Shown one piece after another: positions 35,907 through 49,086 of a stretch of DNA of 64,000 nt. The notes below the pieces were generated by a model. It saw only the letters and a list, made by a program, of their open reading frames with translations, was not told the origin of the DNA and did no database searches. Position numbers and translations under genes: made by a program. The stretch is from Streptomyces sp. S465. Lineage in GTDB: Bacteria; Actinomycetota; Actinomycetes; Streptomycetales; Streptomycetaceae. Where the stretch lies: contig NZ_CP114036.1 in assembly GCF_026898115.1 (NCBI RefSeq), forward strand, positions 8,674,001 to 8,738,000, read 5' to 3'. Position 1 is the stretch's first letter. Every line of letters starts with the position of its first letter.

Positions 35907-37533
35907 GTCGGGTCGGCTTGAGCCCGGCGGCGTACGAGTCCCAGGCGTCCGTCGCGCCCTGGAGGCGCAGGTCGCTCTTGCGCACCTTGCCGGTCGGGGT
36001 GGTGGGCAGTTCATCCAGGACGCGGTAGTAGCGCGGGACCATGAAGTGCGGCATGGACCGGTCGCAGTGCGCGAACAGCTCCTCGAAGTCCAGGCGCTGA
36101 CCGGGTGCGAGCTGGAGCACGGCGAGCACCTCGTCCTCGCCCAGTTCGGAAGGCGCCGCGACCGCCGCGGCGGCCACCACGCCGGGATGGGCGAGCAGGA
36201 CCGACTCCACCTCGTGGGAGGAGATGTTCTCGCCGCGGCGGCGCAGGGCGTCCTTCTTGCGGTCGATGAAGTAGAAGTACCCGTCCTCGTCGGTGTAGCC
36301 GAGGTCCCCGGTGTGCCACCACAGGTCTCGCATGGTCGCGAGGGTCGCGGCCGGATTCCGGTGGTAGCCGGAGAACATGATGTGCGGCAGCCGGGGCCGG
36401 TAGACGATCTCCCCGGCCTGGCCGGGGGCGGCACGGTGGCCGGATTCGTCGTGGACCTCCAGGATGGACGATTCGGTCGGCAGTCCGATCGAGCCGATCT
36501 TGCGGGCGTGGAGCGGGTTGTAGAGCACGTTCTTGATCTCGGTGAGCCCGTACCCCTCGACGATGTGCACCCCGAACCGCTCCTCGAAGGGGTGCAGCAC
36601 CTGCGGCGGGGCGGGCGCGGCGAACAGCTTGGTGACGTAGTGGTCCCGGTCGCGGTCCGAGGGCGGCTGGGCGAGGAGCATCGGCAGGATGGAGCCGAGC
36701 GCGTTGAACTGGGTGACCCGGTGCGCCCGGACCTCGTCCCAGAACCCGCTGGCGCTGAACCTGCGGCCGAGCACCAGGGTGGCACCGGCGTAGAAACAGT
36801 GCAGCGAGATGTTGATCTGGGCCGCGCCGTGGAACAGCGGCAGACAGGTGTAGAGCCGGTCCTCGGGCGTGGTGCCCATCTGCCGCGCGCACTCGCGCCC
36901 GCCGACCAGGGCCATCAGATGCGGCTGCACGACCCCCTTGCTGCGCCCGGTGGTGCCGGAGGTGAGCATGATGGCGGCCGGGTGGTCCGGCGCGACCTGG
37001 GGGAGCCCGGTCTCCGGGCCGCCGGCCGCGAGCAGTTCGCGCCACGTCCGCACGTCGACCCCGCGCGGGGCGCGGCGGGGCGCCGCGTCGTCGAGCAGGA
37101 TCACGGACTTCAGGGTTTCCGGTGGTTCCGGCAGCTCGGCGACGAGCTCCAGCAGGGCCGCTTCGGTGACCAGGACGCGTACGTCGGTGCTGCGGAGCGC
37201 GTGGTCGAGGAACGAGCCCTTGTAGGCGGTGTTGACCGGTACCTCGACGAGACCGGCGCGGGCCGCGCCGAGCCAGGTGAGCAGGTATTCGGGCCGGTTG
37301 GGCAGGAAGATGCCGACCGAGCTGCCCGGGGTGCCGCCCAGAGCGACCAGGCCGCGCGCCACCTCGGTCACCGCCGCGTCGAGCGCGCCGTAGGTCAGTG
37401 CGGTGTCGTGGAAGACGAGCGCGGTCCTGTCCGGGTGCGCCGCCGCGCGGGCGGCGATGAGTCCGCCGACCGTCCCGTCGGCGAGATCGTCGAAGCCCGG
37501 GACGTGCGGGCTCCGCGCGTTGTCCCCGGTCAT
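35899..37533 (-). CDS. AMP-dependent acyl-CoA synthetase
   Basis: A 544-residue ANL-superfamily ligase that activates a carboxylic acid with ATP and CoA. Motif A3 is MLTSGTTGRSKGV, A5 is VEGYGLTE, A7-A8 read WWHTGDLGY and YFIDRKKDALRRRGENIS, and the catalytic Lys is in TPTGKVRKSDLR. The order resembles crotonobetaine/carnitine-CoA ligase (CaiC-like) and medium-chain ligases. An ATGA overlap joins it to the upstream monooxygenase gene. GGAG lies 8 bases before ATG 37533. Its substrate is presumably the acid produced by the oxidative steps of this operon. Confidence 0.9.
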   Translation of the reverse strand: MTGDNARSPHVPGFDDLADGTVGGLIAARAAAHPDRTALVFHDTALTYGALDAAVTEVARGLVALGGTPGSSVGIFLPNRPEYLLTWLGAARAGLVEVPVNTAYKGSFLDHALRSTDVRVLVTEAALLELVAELPEPPETLKSVILLDDAAPRRAPRGVDVRTWRELLAAGGPETGLPQVAPDHPAAIMLTSGTTGRSKGVVQPHLMALVGGRECARQMGTTPEDRLYTCLPLFHGAAQINISLHCFYAGATLVLGRRFSASGFWDEVRAHRVTQFNALGSILPMLLAQPPSDRDRDHYVTKLFAAPAPPQVLHPFEERFGVHIVEGYGLTEIKNVLYNPLHARKIGSIGLPTESSILEVHDESGHRAAPGQAGEIVYRPRLPHIMFSGYHRNPAATLATMRDLWWHTGDLGYTDEDGYFYFIDRKKDALRRRGENISSHEVESVLLAHPGVVAAAAVAAPSELGEDEVLAVLQLAPGQRLDFEELFAHCDRSMPHFMVPRYYRVLDELPTTPTGKVRKSDLRLQGATDAWDSYAAGLKPTRHA

Positions 37534-38561
37534 GCGCGCAACTCCTTCTTGGCTCGGGCCAGGAAGCCTTCCAGGGCCGGGTCCCACGCCGCTTCGGCGC
37601 CGGTCGTCACGAGGAACGTGTCGACCCCGAGGTCCCGGTACCTGCCCAGGGTGTCCAGGATGCGCTCCTCGGTGCCGACCAGCGCCTGGGAGTTGGCGAA
37701 TCCGCCCAGCAGCTTGGTCAGGCCGGTCCAGAAGCAGTCGTCGTGCAGCTCCTCGGAGATGAGCGCGAGCGCGCGTTCCCGCCCGACGGAGGTGTCGGTG
37801 GAGGACGAGCGCAGGAAGGCCGGGGTGCCGGCGGCCTCGGCGATCCGCCGTTCCACCGAGCGGGCCTGGGCCCAGGCGTCGTCGTCGGTGTCGCCGACGA
37901 ACAGCCGCAGGCTCAGGGAGAACCGCATCCGGCGGCCGTAGCGCTCGGCGGCGGCGGTGACCCGGTCGATGCGTTCCTTCGTACCGGCGAACGGCTCGCC
38001 CCACAGCATGTAGAGGTCGGCGTGGCGGGCGCCGAAGTCCACGGCGTCGTCGCTCTCCCCGCCCATGAAGATCGGGACCTGACCCTGGACCGGCTTGGTC
38101 TGGATCTTCACCGCCTCGGCCGTGTAGTACTCGCCGTGGTGGTCGAAGGGCGCGGTTTCGGTCCAGGTACGGCGGACGACGTCGAGGTACTCGATCGCCC
38201 GCCGGTAGCGTTCGCCCTTGGCCAGGTGGTCCGACTCGCGGCGCAGGTCCTTCTCGGAGCCGCCGACGACCACGTTGACGGCGAGCCGGCCGCGGGCCAG
38301 CACGTCGAGGGTGGCGAAGTAGCGCGCGGCGGCGACCGGCGGCATCACCCCGGGCCGGTGCGCGACGATGGGCGAGAACTTCCGCGACAGCGCGAGCGCG
38401 AACGGCGCGGTGGCGTGGTTGTGCGGCCAGGTGGCGGAGTAGCCGACCAGGACCCGGTCGATCACCTCGGAGCGATCCAGTTCCTGGATCCTCGCGATGA
38501 GCTGATCGGGGTCGGTCTCGTCGGCCTGGAGGGGCTGTAGCCCGGTGAAGAAGTCGACCAT
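37530..38561 (-). CDS. LLM-class flavin-dependent monooxygenase (SsuD-like)
   Basis: A 343-residue bacterial luciferase-family TIM barrel using reduced FMN. It shows VGYSATWPHNHATAPFALALSRKFSPIVAHRPG, ARGRLAVNVVVGG and PIFMGGESDDAVDFGARHADLYMLWGEP, as in SsuD and related monooxygenases. The FMNH2 would come from the flavin reductase encoded at the head of the operon. GAGGACC precedes ATG 38561. Possible chemistry includes C-S cleavage of a sulfonate or Baeyer-Villiger-type oxidation; the sequence does not decide between them. Confidence 0.88.
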   Translation of the reverse strand: MVDFFTGLQPLQADETDPDQLIARIQELDRSEVIDRVLVGYSATWPHNHATAPFALALSRKFSPIVAHRPGVMPPVAAARYFATLDVLARGRLAVNVVVGGSEKDLRRESDHLAKGERYRRAIEYLDVVRRTWTETAPFDHHGEYYTAEAVKIQTKPVQGQVPIFMGGESDDAVDFGARHADLYMLWGEPFAGTKERIDRVTAAAERYGRRMRFSLSLRLFVGDTDDDAWAQARSVERRIAEAAGTPAFLRSSSTDTSVGRERALALISEELHDDCFWTGLTKLLGGFANSQALVGTEERILDTLGRYRDLGVDTFLVTTGAEAAWDPALEGFLARAKKELRA

Positions 38562-38571
38562 GATGTGGTCC

Positions 38572-39135
38572 TCAGCTCTCTGTGGGGAACGCCTGACGGG
38601 GCAGCGGGCGGCGGGGCACCGGCTGCTGGGGCGTCGGCTGGTGGGCGAGCCAGTCCTGGTGCCGGGCGAAGTGGTCCGGTCGGCGCGTGCGCAGTTCCGC
38701 ACGGGCGGTGGCGAGCGCCTGGCCCGTGGCGGCGAGTGCCGGATCCGCGGTGGCGAGCGTCATCCGCGCCGACACCTCCCACCGCCTGCCGTGGTGGGCG
38801 TCGACGCGTGCCAGGACCGTGAGCGGCCGCTCCACGGGCACCGGGCGGAGATACTCGACCGTCAGGGATCTGGTGACCAGCCGTGGCTCGGTGCGCAGGG
38901 CGGCCATGCTGAGCACGTCGTCGAACACCGCGGCGATCCAGCCACCGTGCGCCACCTCGGGCCCGCCGCACCAGGAACGCGCGCAGGTGACGTCGAACCA
39001 CAGCACGCCGTCCCGCGCACCGGCGACCTCCACGCCCAGCCGGCAGGCGTCGTCCGGAGCGCAGCCGCCGCACAGCAGCCGGCCGGAGGCGGATGGCTCG
39101 ATCGCGAAGTCGTCCATGTCGTCCACCTCAGTCAT
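38572..39135 (-). CDS. Hotdog-fold thioesterase (PaaI-like)
   Basis: A 187-residue hotdog protein. The core VAHGGWIAAVFDDVLSMAAL with the catalytic-type Asp and SLTVEYLRPVPVERPL matches PaaI/DUF4442 thioesterases that release acids from CoA. An N-terminal Cys pair (CGGCAPDDACRLG) is also seen in some actinobacterial members. It overlaps the upstream dehydrogenase by 8 bases. The product may feed the acyl-CoA synthetase, or it may free CoA from dead-end thioesters. Confidence 0.83.
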   Translation of the reverse strand: MTEVDDMDDFAIEPSASGRLLCGGCAPDDACRLGVEVAGARDGVLWFDVTCARSWCGGPEVAHGGWIAAVFDDVLSMAALRTEPRLVTRSLTVEYLRPVPVERPLTVLARVDAHHGRRWEVSARMTLATADPALAATGQALATARAELRTRRPDHFARHQDWLAHQPTPQQPVPRRPLPRQAFPTES

Positions 39136-40189
39136 GGGCCGTTCCCCCGCCCTGGGTGGGAAGTCCCGCCTCCCGGCGCATGGCCTCGACCACCGCTGCG
39201 GGTACGTCGATCGTGCCGCGTCGCAGTGTCTCCTCCCGGTGGGCGACCGAGCGGTCGAACGGCACCCGGACGGCGGCGCCGCCGTCGACCGGGCGGGTCG
39301 CCCGGATCGCGTCGGCGAAGGCGGCGACCCGCCGGCGGTAGTCCGCCGGGTCGGTCAGCACACCGGGATCGACCAGCAGGACGAGGAAACCGCAGTCCGA
39401 AACGCCGGGCGGGTCGGCGGCCGCGCCGGTCATCATGCCGAGCAGTTGGACGACCATCGCCAGCCCGGAACCCTTGTGCCCGCCCCACACGCCGAACGCG
39501 CCCTCCAGGGCGGCGGCCGGGTCGAGCGTCGGGGCGCCGGTGGCGTCGTAGGCCTGGCCGGGTTCCAGCCGCGCACCGAGCCGGGCCTTGAGCATCACCT
39601 CGCCGTACATGACCGACGCGGTTCCGATGTCCCAGATGACCGGCGCCGGTGTGGACGGGAAGCCGAATGCGATGGGATTGGTGCCGAACCGTCCCTCCGT
39701 ACCTCCGTGGGGCGCCACCACCGCGGGCCCGCTGCCCGCGATCATTCCGGCGAGCCCGGCGTCCGCCGCCTTCTCCAGGTAGTAGGAGAACATGCCCGTG
39801 TACCAGGTGTTGCGGGCGCCGACCACCGCCACTCCGTGCGCACGGGCCTTTTCCACGGCCAGGTCCAGTGCGCGCATGCCGACGAGGTAGCCGACCCGGT
39901 CCCCGCCGTCGAGGCTCGCGGAGACCGCTGTCTCGGCGACGACCCGGATCGGGCCCGGGGGCTGTGGGGTGGCGCGGAGACGTTCCACCACCGACAGCGC
40001 GCGGGCGAGCCCGCCGAAGGACAGGCCGCGCAGTTCGCAGTCGAGCAGGTGGTCGGCGATGATCTCGGCCTCGGCGGCGCTGTGCCCGGCCCTGGCCATC
40101 GCGGCGGCGACCAGCGCGTGGGCCTCGGACGGGGTCAGCGTGGTCATGGGAGCGTGGTGTGGCGACGTCTTCGCTTGTGTAGTGGTCAT
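39128..40189 (-). CDS. Ldh2-family (malate/L-lactate/ureidoglycolate-type) dehydrogenase
   Basis: A 353-residue NAD(P)-dependent oxidoreductase of the Ldh2/MDH2 family (not Rossmann). Signatures are RGLSFGGLARAL, VVGARNTWYTGMFSYYLEKAADAGL, GGTEGRFGTNPIAFGFPS, and GVWGGHKGSGLAMVVQLLGMMTGA. Members oxidise 2-hydroxyacids such as malate, sulfolactate or ureidoglycolate. AAAGGAGAGG precedes ATG 40189; Met at 40147 is a less likely start. It is second in the operon, 48 bases after the flavin reductase. Confidence 0.86.
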   Translation of the reverse strand: MTTTQAKTSPHHAPMTTLTPSEAHALVAAAMARAGHSAAEAEIIADHLLDCELRGLSFGGLARALSVVERLRATPQPPGPIRVVAETAVSASLDGGDRVGYLVGMRALDLAVEKARAHGVAVVGARNTWYTGMFSYYLEKAADAGLAGMIAGSGPAVVAPHGGTEGRFGTNPIAFGFPSTPAPVIWDIGTASVMYGEVMLKARLGARLEPGQAYDATGAPTLDPAAALEGAFGVWGGHKGSGLAMVVQLLGMMTGAAADPPGVSDCGFLVLLVDPGVLTDPADYRRRVAAFADAIRATRPVDGGAAVRVPFDRSVAHREETLRRGTIDVPAAVVEAMRREAGLPTQGGGTAHD

Positions 40190-40237
40190 GACATACCTCT
40201 CCTTTGAGGTTGTCGGTCACCGGGATGTTCTCCGCCC

Positions 40238-40753
40238 TCAGGCGGCCGCGAGGTGGTGGTAGTGGCTTCGGAAGAACAGCAGCGGGGACGCCTCGGTGCG
40301 GGCGTCGAGATCGTCGACGCGCCCGATGACGATGTGGTGGTCACCGGCGTCGTGCACGGCCTCGATCGTGCAGGCGATCCACGCCACCACGCCGTCGATG
40401 ACCGGATCTCCGTGGGGCCCCGGCTGCCAGGTCACACCGGAGAACTTGTCGCCGCCGGACACCGACAGCGCCCGGCAGATCCATTCCTGGTCGGTGGCGA
40501 GGACGTTCACGCAGAAGCTGCCGCGTTCGGCGATGGCGGGGAACGTCGATGAACTCTTGCCCGGCAGGAACGCCACCAGCGGCGGGGTGAGCGAGGCCGA
40601 GGTGAAGGAGGACACGGCCATGCCCACCGGTTTGCCGTCCGCGTCACGCGAGGTGATCGCGGTGATGCCGCTGGGGAAGTGCCCCAGAACCGATCGGAAC
40701 CGGGTGGGATCGGGATCCTGCCGCGCGGAGTGAGCGAAGCGCGTTGTAAGCAT
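40238..40753 (-). CDS. Flavin reductase family protein
   Basis: A 171-residue FMN-binding split-barrel reductase that supplies reduced flavin. It shows RSVLGHFPSGITAITSRD, GMAVSSFTSASLTPPLVAFLPGKSSSTFP, FCVNVLA and a final HHIVIGRV...LLFFRSHYH. It is the first gene of the minus-strand operon and the evident partner of the LLM monooxygenase. ATG 40753 sits directly after a -10-like TATTAT, so the mRNA is probably leaderless. An AAGCATGC operator overlaps the start. Confidence 0.88.
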   Translation of the reverse strand: MLTTRFAHSARQDPDPTRFRSVLGHFPSGITAITSRDADGKPVGMAVSSFTSASLTPPLVAFLPGKSSSTFPAIAERGSFCVNVLATDQEWICRALSVSGGDKFSGVTWQPGPHGDPVIDGVVAWIACTIEAVHDAGDHHIVIGRVDDLDARTEASPLLFFRSHYHHLAAA

Positions 40754-40787
40754 GCTTGGATAATATAAGCATGCGAACAAATTGCAA
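40747..40787. promoter_or_regulatory. MarR operator candidate and promoter of the degradative operon
   Basis: TAAGCATGC occurs twice as a direct repeat (40747-40755 and 40766-40774), 19 bp apart, each centred on palindromic GCATGC. The first copy extends to AAGCATGCTT. On the minus strand TTGCAA (40787-40782) and TATTAT (40765-40760) form a promoter with a 16-base spacer. The repeats would cover the -10 and start codon, fitting repression by the MarR protein at 40833. Confidence 0.65.
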
Positions 40788-40832
40788 GAGGGCTGATACC
40801 TCGGACTCCGGTCCTGCCACTACGCTGCACCT

Positions 40833-41357
40833 GTGACAGACCCCCTGCCGTACATCAGCCCCATGAACGACGACCGGCCCCCGTCACGGGCGGCGACCGG
40901 CATGGATGAGGCGTCCTCGCTGATCGACGCGGCCTTCAGGCTCGAGCGAGCGGTCACCAGGATCGGGAACACCCGGCTGCGGCCGTGGAATATGACGCTG
41001 TCGAGCTACACGGCGCTGCGGATTCTCGCCGGACAGCCCCAGCTCAGCCTCGCCCAGCTGTCACGGCGCTGCTACGCCCGGCCGCAGACCATGACCCGGA
41101 TCGTCACCCAGCTGGAGAACCGCGGCTTCGTGGCCCGTGGCGCACACCCGGAAAGCGAACGTGCGCTGTCGCTGAAGGTCACCGAGGCGGGCCTGGCGGC
41201 ATTGGAGCAGATGGGCGCCGAGGTGCTCAAGATCAGCGACACGCTGAACGCCACGCTCGGCCTGGAGGACATCGTGGCGGCGGACCGGAACCTGCGGCGG
41301 GCCGCGCTCGTGGTCGAGAACGAACTGCGGGAGATGAAGCGGCCGGACGAAGGCTGA
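40833..41357 (+). CDS. MarR-family transcriptional regulator
   Basis: A 174-residue winged-helix regulator. LSLAQLSRRCYARPQTMTRIVTQLENRGFVARGAHPESERALSLKVTEAG is the MarR DNA-binding core. GTG 40833 follows a possible -10 TACGCT by 6 bases, suggesting a leaderless mRNA; ATG 40863 is an alternative. It is divergent from the flavin-reductase-led operon and is the likely repressor acting on the AAGCATGC repeats. Confidence 0.87.
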   Translation: MTDPLPYISPMNDDRPPSRAATGMDEASSLIDAAFRLERAVTRIGNTRLRPWNMTLSSYTALRILAGQPQLSLAQLSRRCYARPQTMTRIVTQLENRGFVARGAHPESERALSLKVTEAGLAALEQMGAEVLKISDTLNATLGLEDIVAADRNLRRAALVVENELREMKRPDEG

Positions 41358-41384
41358 GACGGCCGGAACCCCCTTCCGGCCGCC

Positions 41385-41451
41385 GGCCCCCGAAACGGGC
41401 GGCTCCCCGAAACGGGCGGCTCCCCGAAACGGGCGGCTCCCCGAAACGGGC
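41385..41451. repeat. Four tandem copies of a 17-bp hairpin-forming unit
   Basis: GGCTCCCCGAAACGGGC is repeated three times exactly (41401-41451) after one 16-bp variant (41385-41400). Each unit can form a tight CCCG-AAA-CGGG hairpin. The array lies between the convergent marR and kdpC genes and may act as a multi-hairpin terminator. Confidence 0.85.
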
Positions 41452-41458
41452 GACGCCA

Positions 41459-42127
41459 TCACCTCTTGGCCACGAGATCCCTGAGCGCGATGTTGAGTTC
41501 GAGGACGTTCACCCGCGGCTCGCCGATGAATCCGGCCACCCGGCCCTCGGTCGTGTCCTCGACCAGCTTCGCCACCTGGGCGACCGGCAGTCCGTTCCGC
41601 GCGGCGACCCGGTGGACCTGGAGCCGCGCGTACCGCGGGGAGATGTCCGGGTCCAGGCCGGAGCCGGAGGACGTCACCGCGTCGGCGGGGACCTGGGACG
41701 GCTTCACGGTGTAGCCGGGCACCGAGTTGGCCTTGATGACCGCGGCCTTGGCGTCCTCGACCCGCCGGCGGAGGTCCTCGCTGCCGGCGGAGAGGTTGGT
41801 GGCTCCGGACAGCAGCAACTGGTACCGGGTGTTGACGCTGTTGGTGCCGAGGCCGCCCGCCGGGCGTCCCTGGAACCATCGGAGGTCGGGCTCCGGGGTC
41901 TGCCCGCCCTTCTTCGGCGGCAGGTTGTACGACTGCCCGATCAGGGAGGAGCCGACGACCTCGCCGTCCGCCCTGATCTCCGAGCCGTTCGCCTTGTCGT
42001 GGAACAGCCCCTGGGCGATGCCGGTGACCACCAGCGGATAGATGACGCCCGTCACCAGGGTCAGCATGAGGAGGGCGCGCAGACCGGCCCCGAGCAGCCG
42101 GGCGGTGTTCATGACGGAGTGGTTCAT
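41459..42127 (-). CDS. kdpC: K+-transporting ATPase subunit KdpC
   Basis: A 222-residue single-anchor subunit of the high-affinity potassium pump. The N-terminal helix is ALLMLTLVTGVIYPLVVTGIAQ. The outer domain shows GSSLIGQ, RWFQGRPA, SGGSNLS-like SGATNLS, and AVTSSGSGLDPDISPRYARLQVHRVAA, the KdpC signature. It is last in kdpFABC, 5 bases after kdpB. ATG 42127 has a weak ribosome site, so coupling to kdpB is likely; Met at 42112 is an alternative start. Confidence 0.92.
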   Translation of the reverse strand: MNHSVMNTARLLGAGLRALLMLTLVTGVIYPLVVTGIAQGLFHDKANGSEIRADGEVVGSSLIGQSYNLPPKKGGQTPEPDLRWFQGRPAGGLGTNSVNTRYQLLLSGATNLSAGSEDLRRRVEDAKAAVIKANSVPGYTVKPSQVPADAVTSSGSGLDPDISPRYARLQVHRVAARNGLPVAQVAKLVEDTTEGRVAGFIGEPRVNVLELNIALRDLVAKR

Positions 42128-42132
42128 GGCGA

Positions 42133-44270
<2,138 letters not shown>

Positions 44271-44271
<1 letters not shown>

Positions 44272-45932
44272 CACGCCAGCCCCTCGGCCAGCGGCCCCAG
44301 CGCCAGGGCCGGGAAGTACGTCAGACCGGTGATGATCAGGATCGCGCCCGTCAACAACCCCGTGAACAGCGGCTTCTCGGTGCGCAGCGTGCCCGCGGTG
44401 GCCGGGACCGGCCGCTGCCCGGCGAGCGAGCCCGCGAGCGCCAGGACGAAGACCATGGGCAGGAAGCGGCCGAGCAGCATCGCGAGCCCGGTCGTGGTGT
44501 TGAACCAGTCGGTGTTCGCGTTCAGGCCCGCGAAGGCCGACCCGTTGTTGTTGGCGGCGGAGGTGAAGGCGTACAGCACTTCGGAGAAGCCGTGCGCCCC
44601 GGAGCCCAGCATCGAGTGCGGTGGCGTCGGCAGGGCCATGGAGACGGAGGTGAGGACCAGCACCAGCGCCGGGGTGATCAGGATGGAGCAGGCCGCCAGC
44701 TTGATCTCACGAGGACCGATCTTCTTGCCCAGGTACTCGGGCGTCCGGCCGACCATCAGCCCCGCGAGGAACACCGCGATGACCGCCATGATGAGCATGC
44801 CGTAGAGGCCCGAACCGGTACCGCCGGGCGCGATCTCACCCAGCATCATGCCGAGCAGGGTGATACCGCCGCCCAGACCCGTGAACGAGGAGTGGAAGGA
44901 GTCGACCGCCCCGGTCGAGGTGAACGTGGTGGACACCGCGAAGATCGACGAGGCGCCGACGCCGAAGCGGACCTCCTTGCCCTCCATCGCGCCACCGGCG
45001 GCCTGGAGGGCCGGGCCGTGGTGGGCGAACTCGGTCCACATCATCAGGGCGGTGAAACCGGCCCAGATGGTGACCATCGTCGCCAGGATCGCGTAGCCCT
45101 GCCGGACCGAGCCGACCATGATCCCGAAGGTGCGGGTCAGGGCCAAGGGGATGACCAGGATCAGGAAGATCTCGAAGAGGTTGGTGAACGGGGTCGGGTT
45201 CTCGAACGGATGGGCGCTGTTGGCGTTGAAGTAGCCGCCGCCGTTGGTGCCCAGCTCCTTGATGGCCTCCTGCGAGGCGACCGCACCGCCGTTCCACTGC
45301 TGCGAGCCGCCCATGAACTGGCCCACCTCGTGGATGCCGGAGAAGTTCTGGAGGGCGCCACAGGCCACCAGGACGACCGCGGCGATCGCCGCGCCGGGCA
45401 CCAGGACACGGACCGTGCCGCGCACCAGATCGGCCCAGAAGTTGCCGAGCTCACCGGTGCGCGACCGCGCGAAGCCGCGCACCAGCGCCATCGCGACCGC
45501 GATGCCGACCGCGGCCGACACGAAGTTCTGCACCGCCAGACCGGCGGTCTGCACGACGTGGCCCATGGTCTGTTCGCCCGCGTACGACTGCCAGTTGGTG
45601 TTCGTCACGAACGACGCGGCCGTGTTGAACGCCTGCGCCGGCTCGATCGAGGAGAACCCGAGCGAACCGGGCAGGCCGCCCTGGAGCCGCTGCAACAGGT
45701 ACAGGAAGAGCACCCCGGCCGCCGAGAAGGCCAGCACCCCGCGCAGATACGCGGCCCAGCGCATCTCGGTGTCGGGGTTGGCGCCGATGCCCCGGTAGAG
45801 CCACCTCTCCACGCGCCAGTGTGTGCCGGAGGAGTAGACCTTGGCCAGATAGGTGCCGAGGGGTACGTAGGCGAGCGCCAGCGCCCCTACGAGGGCGAGC
45901 AGCTGGAGCACGCCGGCGAGTACGGGACCCAT
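44271..45932 (-). CDS. kdpA: K+-transporting ATPase subunit KdpA
   Basis: A 553-residue channel-like subunit with about 10 helices and four selectivity-filter-like repeats, seen at FVTNTNWQSY, ELGTNGGGYFNANSAHPFENPTPFTN, STTFTSTGAVDSFHSSF and ANNNGSAFAG. It binds and conducts K+ across the membrane. ATG 45932 is preferred; a GTG lies one codon upstream. The gene follows kdpF by 8 bases. No kdpDE genes are in the window. Confidence 0.94.
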
Positions 45933-45940
45933 CACCGCTC

Positions 45941-46030
45941 TCAGAACCTCTCCGGGAAGATCAGGGCGAGGACGAGATAGCCCAGCAGGGCGACGGCCAC
46001 GACCAGGCCGACGACGTATTCGGCGGTCAC
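45941..46030 (-). CDS. kdpF: KdpF, small stabilising subunit
   Basis: A 29-residue single-helix peptide: TAEYVVGLVVAVALLGYLV followed by LALIFPERF. The length, the helix and the ending LxxPERF are typical of KdpF. GTG 46030 makes a GTGA overlap with the stop of the preceding 27-residue peptide gene. Confidence 0.9.
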   Translation of the reverse strand: MTAEYVVGLVVAVALLGYLVLALIFPERF

Positions 46031-46110
46031 AGCTTCGTCACCCCCTTGGCGACGAAGGCCACCAGCGCGAACACCGCGATCGTGGTGACGACGAAGGCCA
46101 GATCGGCCAT
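46027..46110 (-). CDS. 27-residue membrane peptide preceding kdpF
   Basis: A very short gene encoding a single hydrophobic helix, MADLAFVVTTIAVFALVAF, ending VAKGVTKL. AGGAG lies 6 bases before ATG 46110, and the stop overlaps kdpF by 4 bases, so it looks like a real, coupled first gene of the kdp operon. It resembles KdpF in size and topology but has a basic rather than PERF end. A role as a second small Kdp subunit or an antagonist is inference. Confidence 0.75.
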   Translation of the reverse strand: MADLAFVVTTIAVFALVAFVAKGVTKL

Positions 46111-46471
46111 CGCGAGCTCCTGGAAGAGGTCGGGAAATCCGCAAGCGGATCGGATGCACAGCAGGAAACCCCGCCCATTGGCCGGATTCGAGCGTCGTTG
46201 ACGGGTCCCATACGGCCCTCCGCACGCCTTTGACGCGCCCCTTACGCCCCCGCGCGACGTTCCGGACGCACGCCGGACAACCCCTTCCCCTCGGGGGGGC
46301 GAACTCTGACCGCGCGGGGCGGGGCGCCACGCGCGAGCGCGGACGACGGCACGGCCGTGCGGAGGTGTAGCCCCGGCCGCTTCCGGGCACCCGCGCCCCA
46401 GCAAGGATCACGCCTACCAGTACAGCGGGCCCGGTTCGCACCCTCTGGCCGGGCCGCGGAACAGGAAGGCC
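46111..46471. other. Divergent intergenic region between kdp and the Clp ATPase gene
   Basis: A 361-base region without a convincing gene. It must hold the kdp promoter (minus strand) and the Clp gene promoter (plus strand). I see a 12-bp palindrome GCACGGCCGTGC near 46347 and several GC hairpins, but no clear KdpE box, CIRCE, HAIR or ClgR site. Confidence 0.5.
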
Positions 46472-49021
<2,550 letters not shown>

Positions 49022-49086
49022 CACGCACGGCCCACGGCCGTATCGTGGAAAACAAGGTAAAACGGCCGGAAAGGAGTGCATCGGAC

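Noticed and set aside
34729..40753. Natural-product biosynthesis cluster
   Set aside because: No PKS, NRPS, terpene synthase or tailoring core is present. The set of dehydrogenase, ligase, lyase-like and FMN-dependent genes with MarR fits catabolism better.
41385..41451. CRISPR array
   Set aside because: The 17-bp units abut without spacers and no cas genes are present. The same applies to the arrays at 28841 and 53911.
46111..46471. c-di-AMP (ydaO-type) riboswitch before kdp
   Set aside because: No conserved ydaO blocks could be read on the minus strand, and the leader between the likely promoter and the first peptide gene looks too plain.
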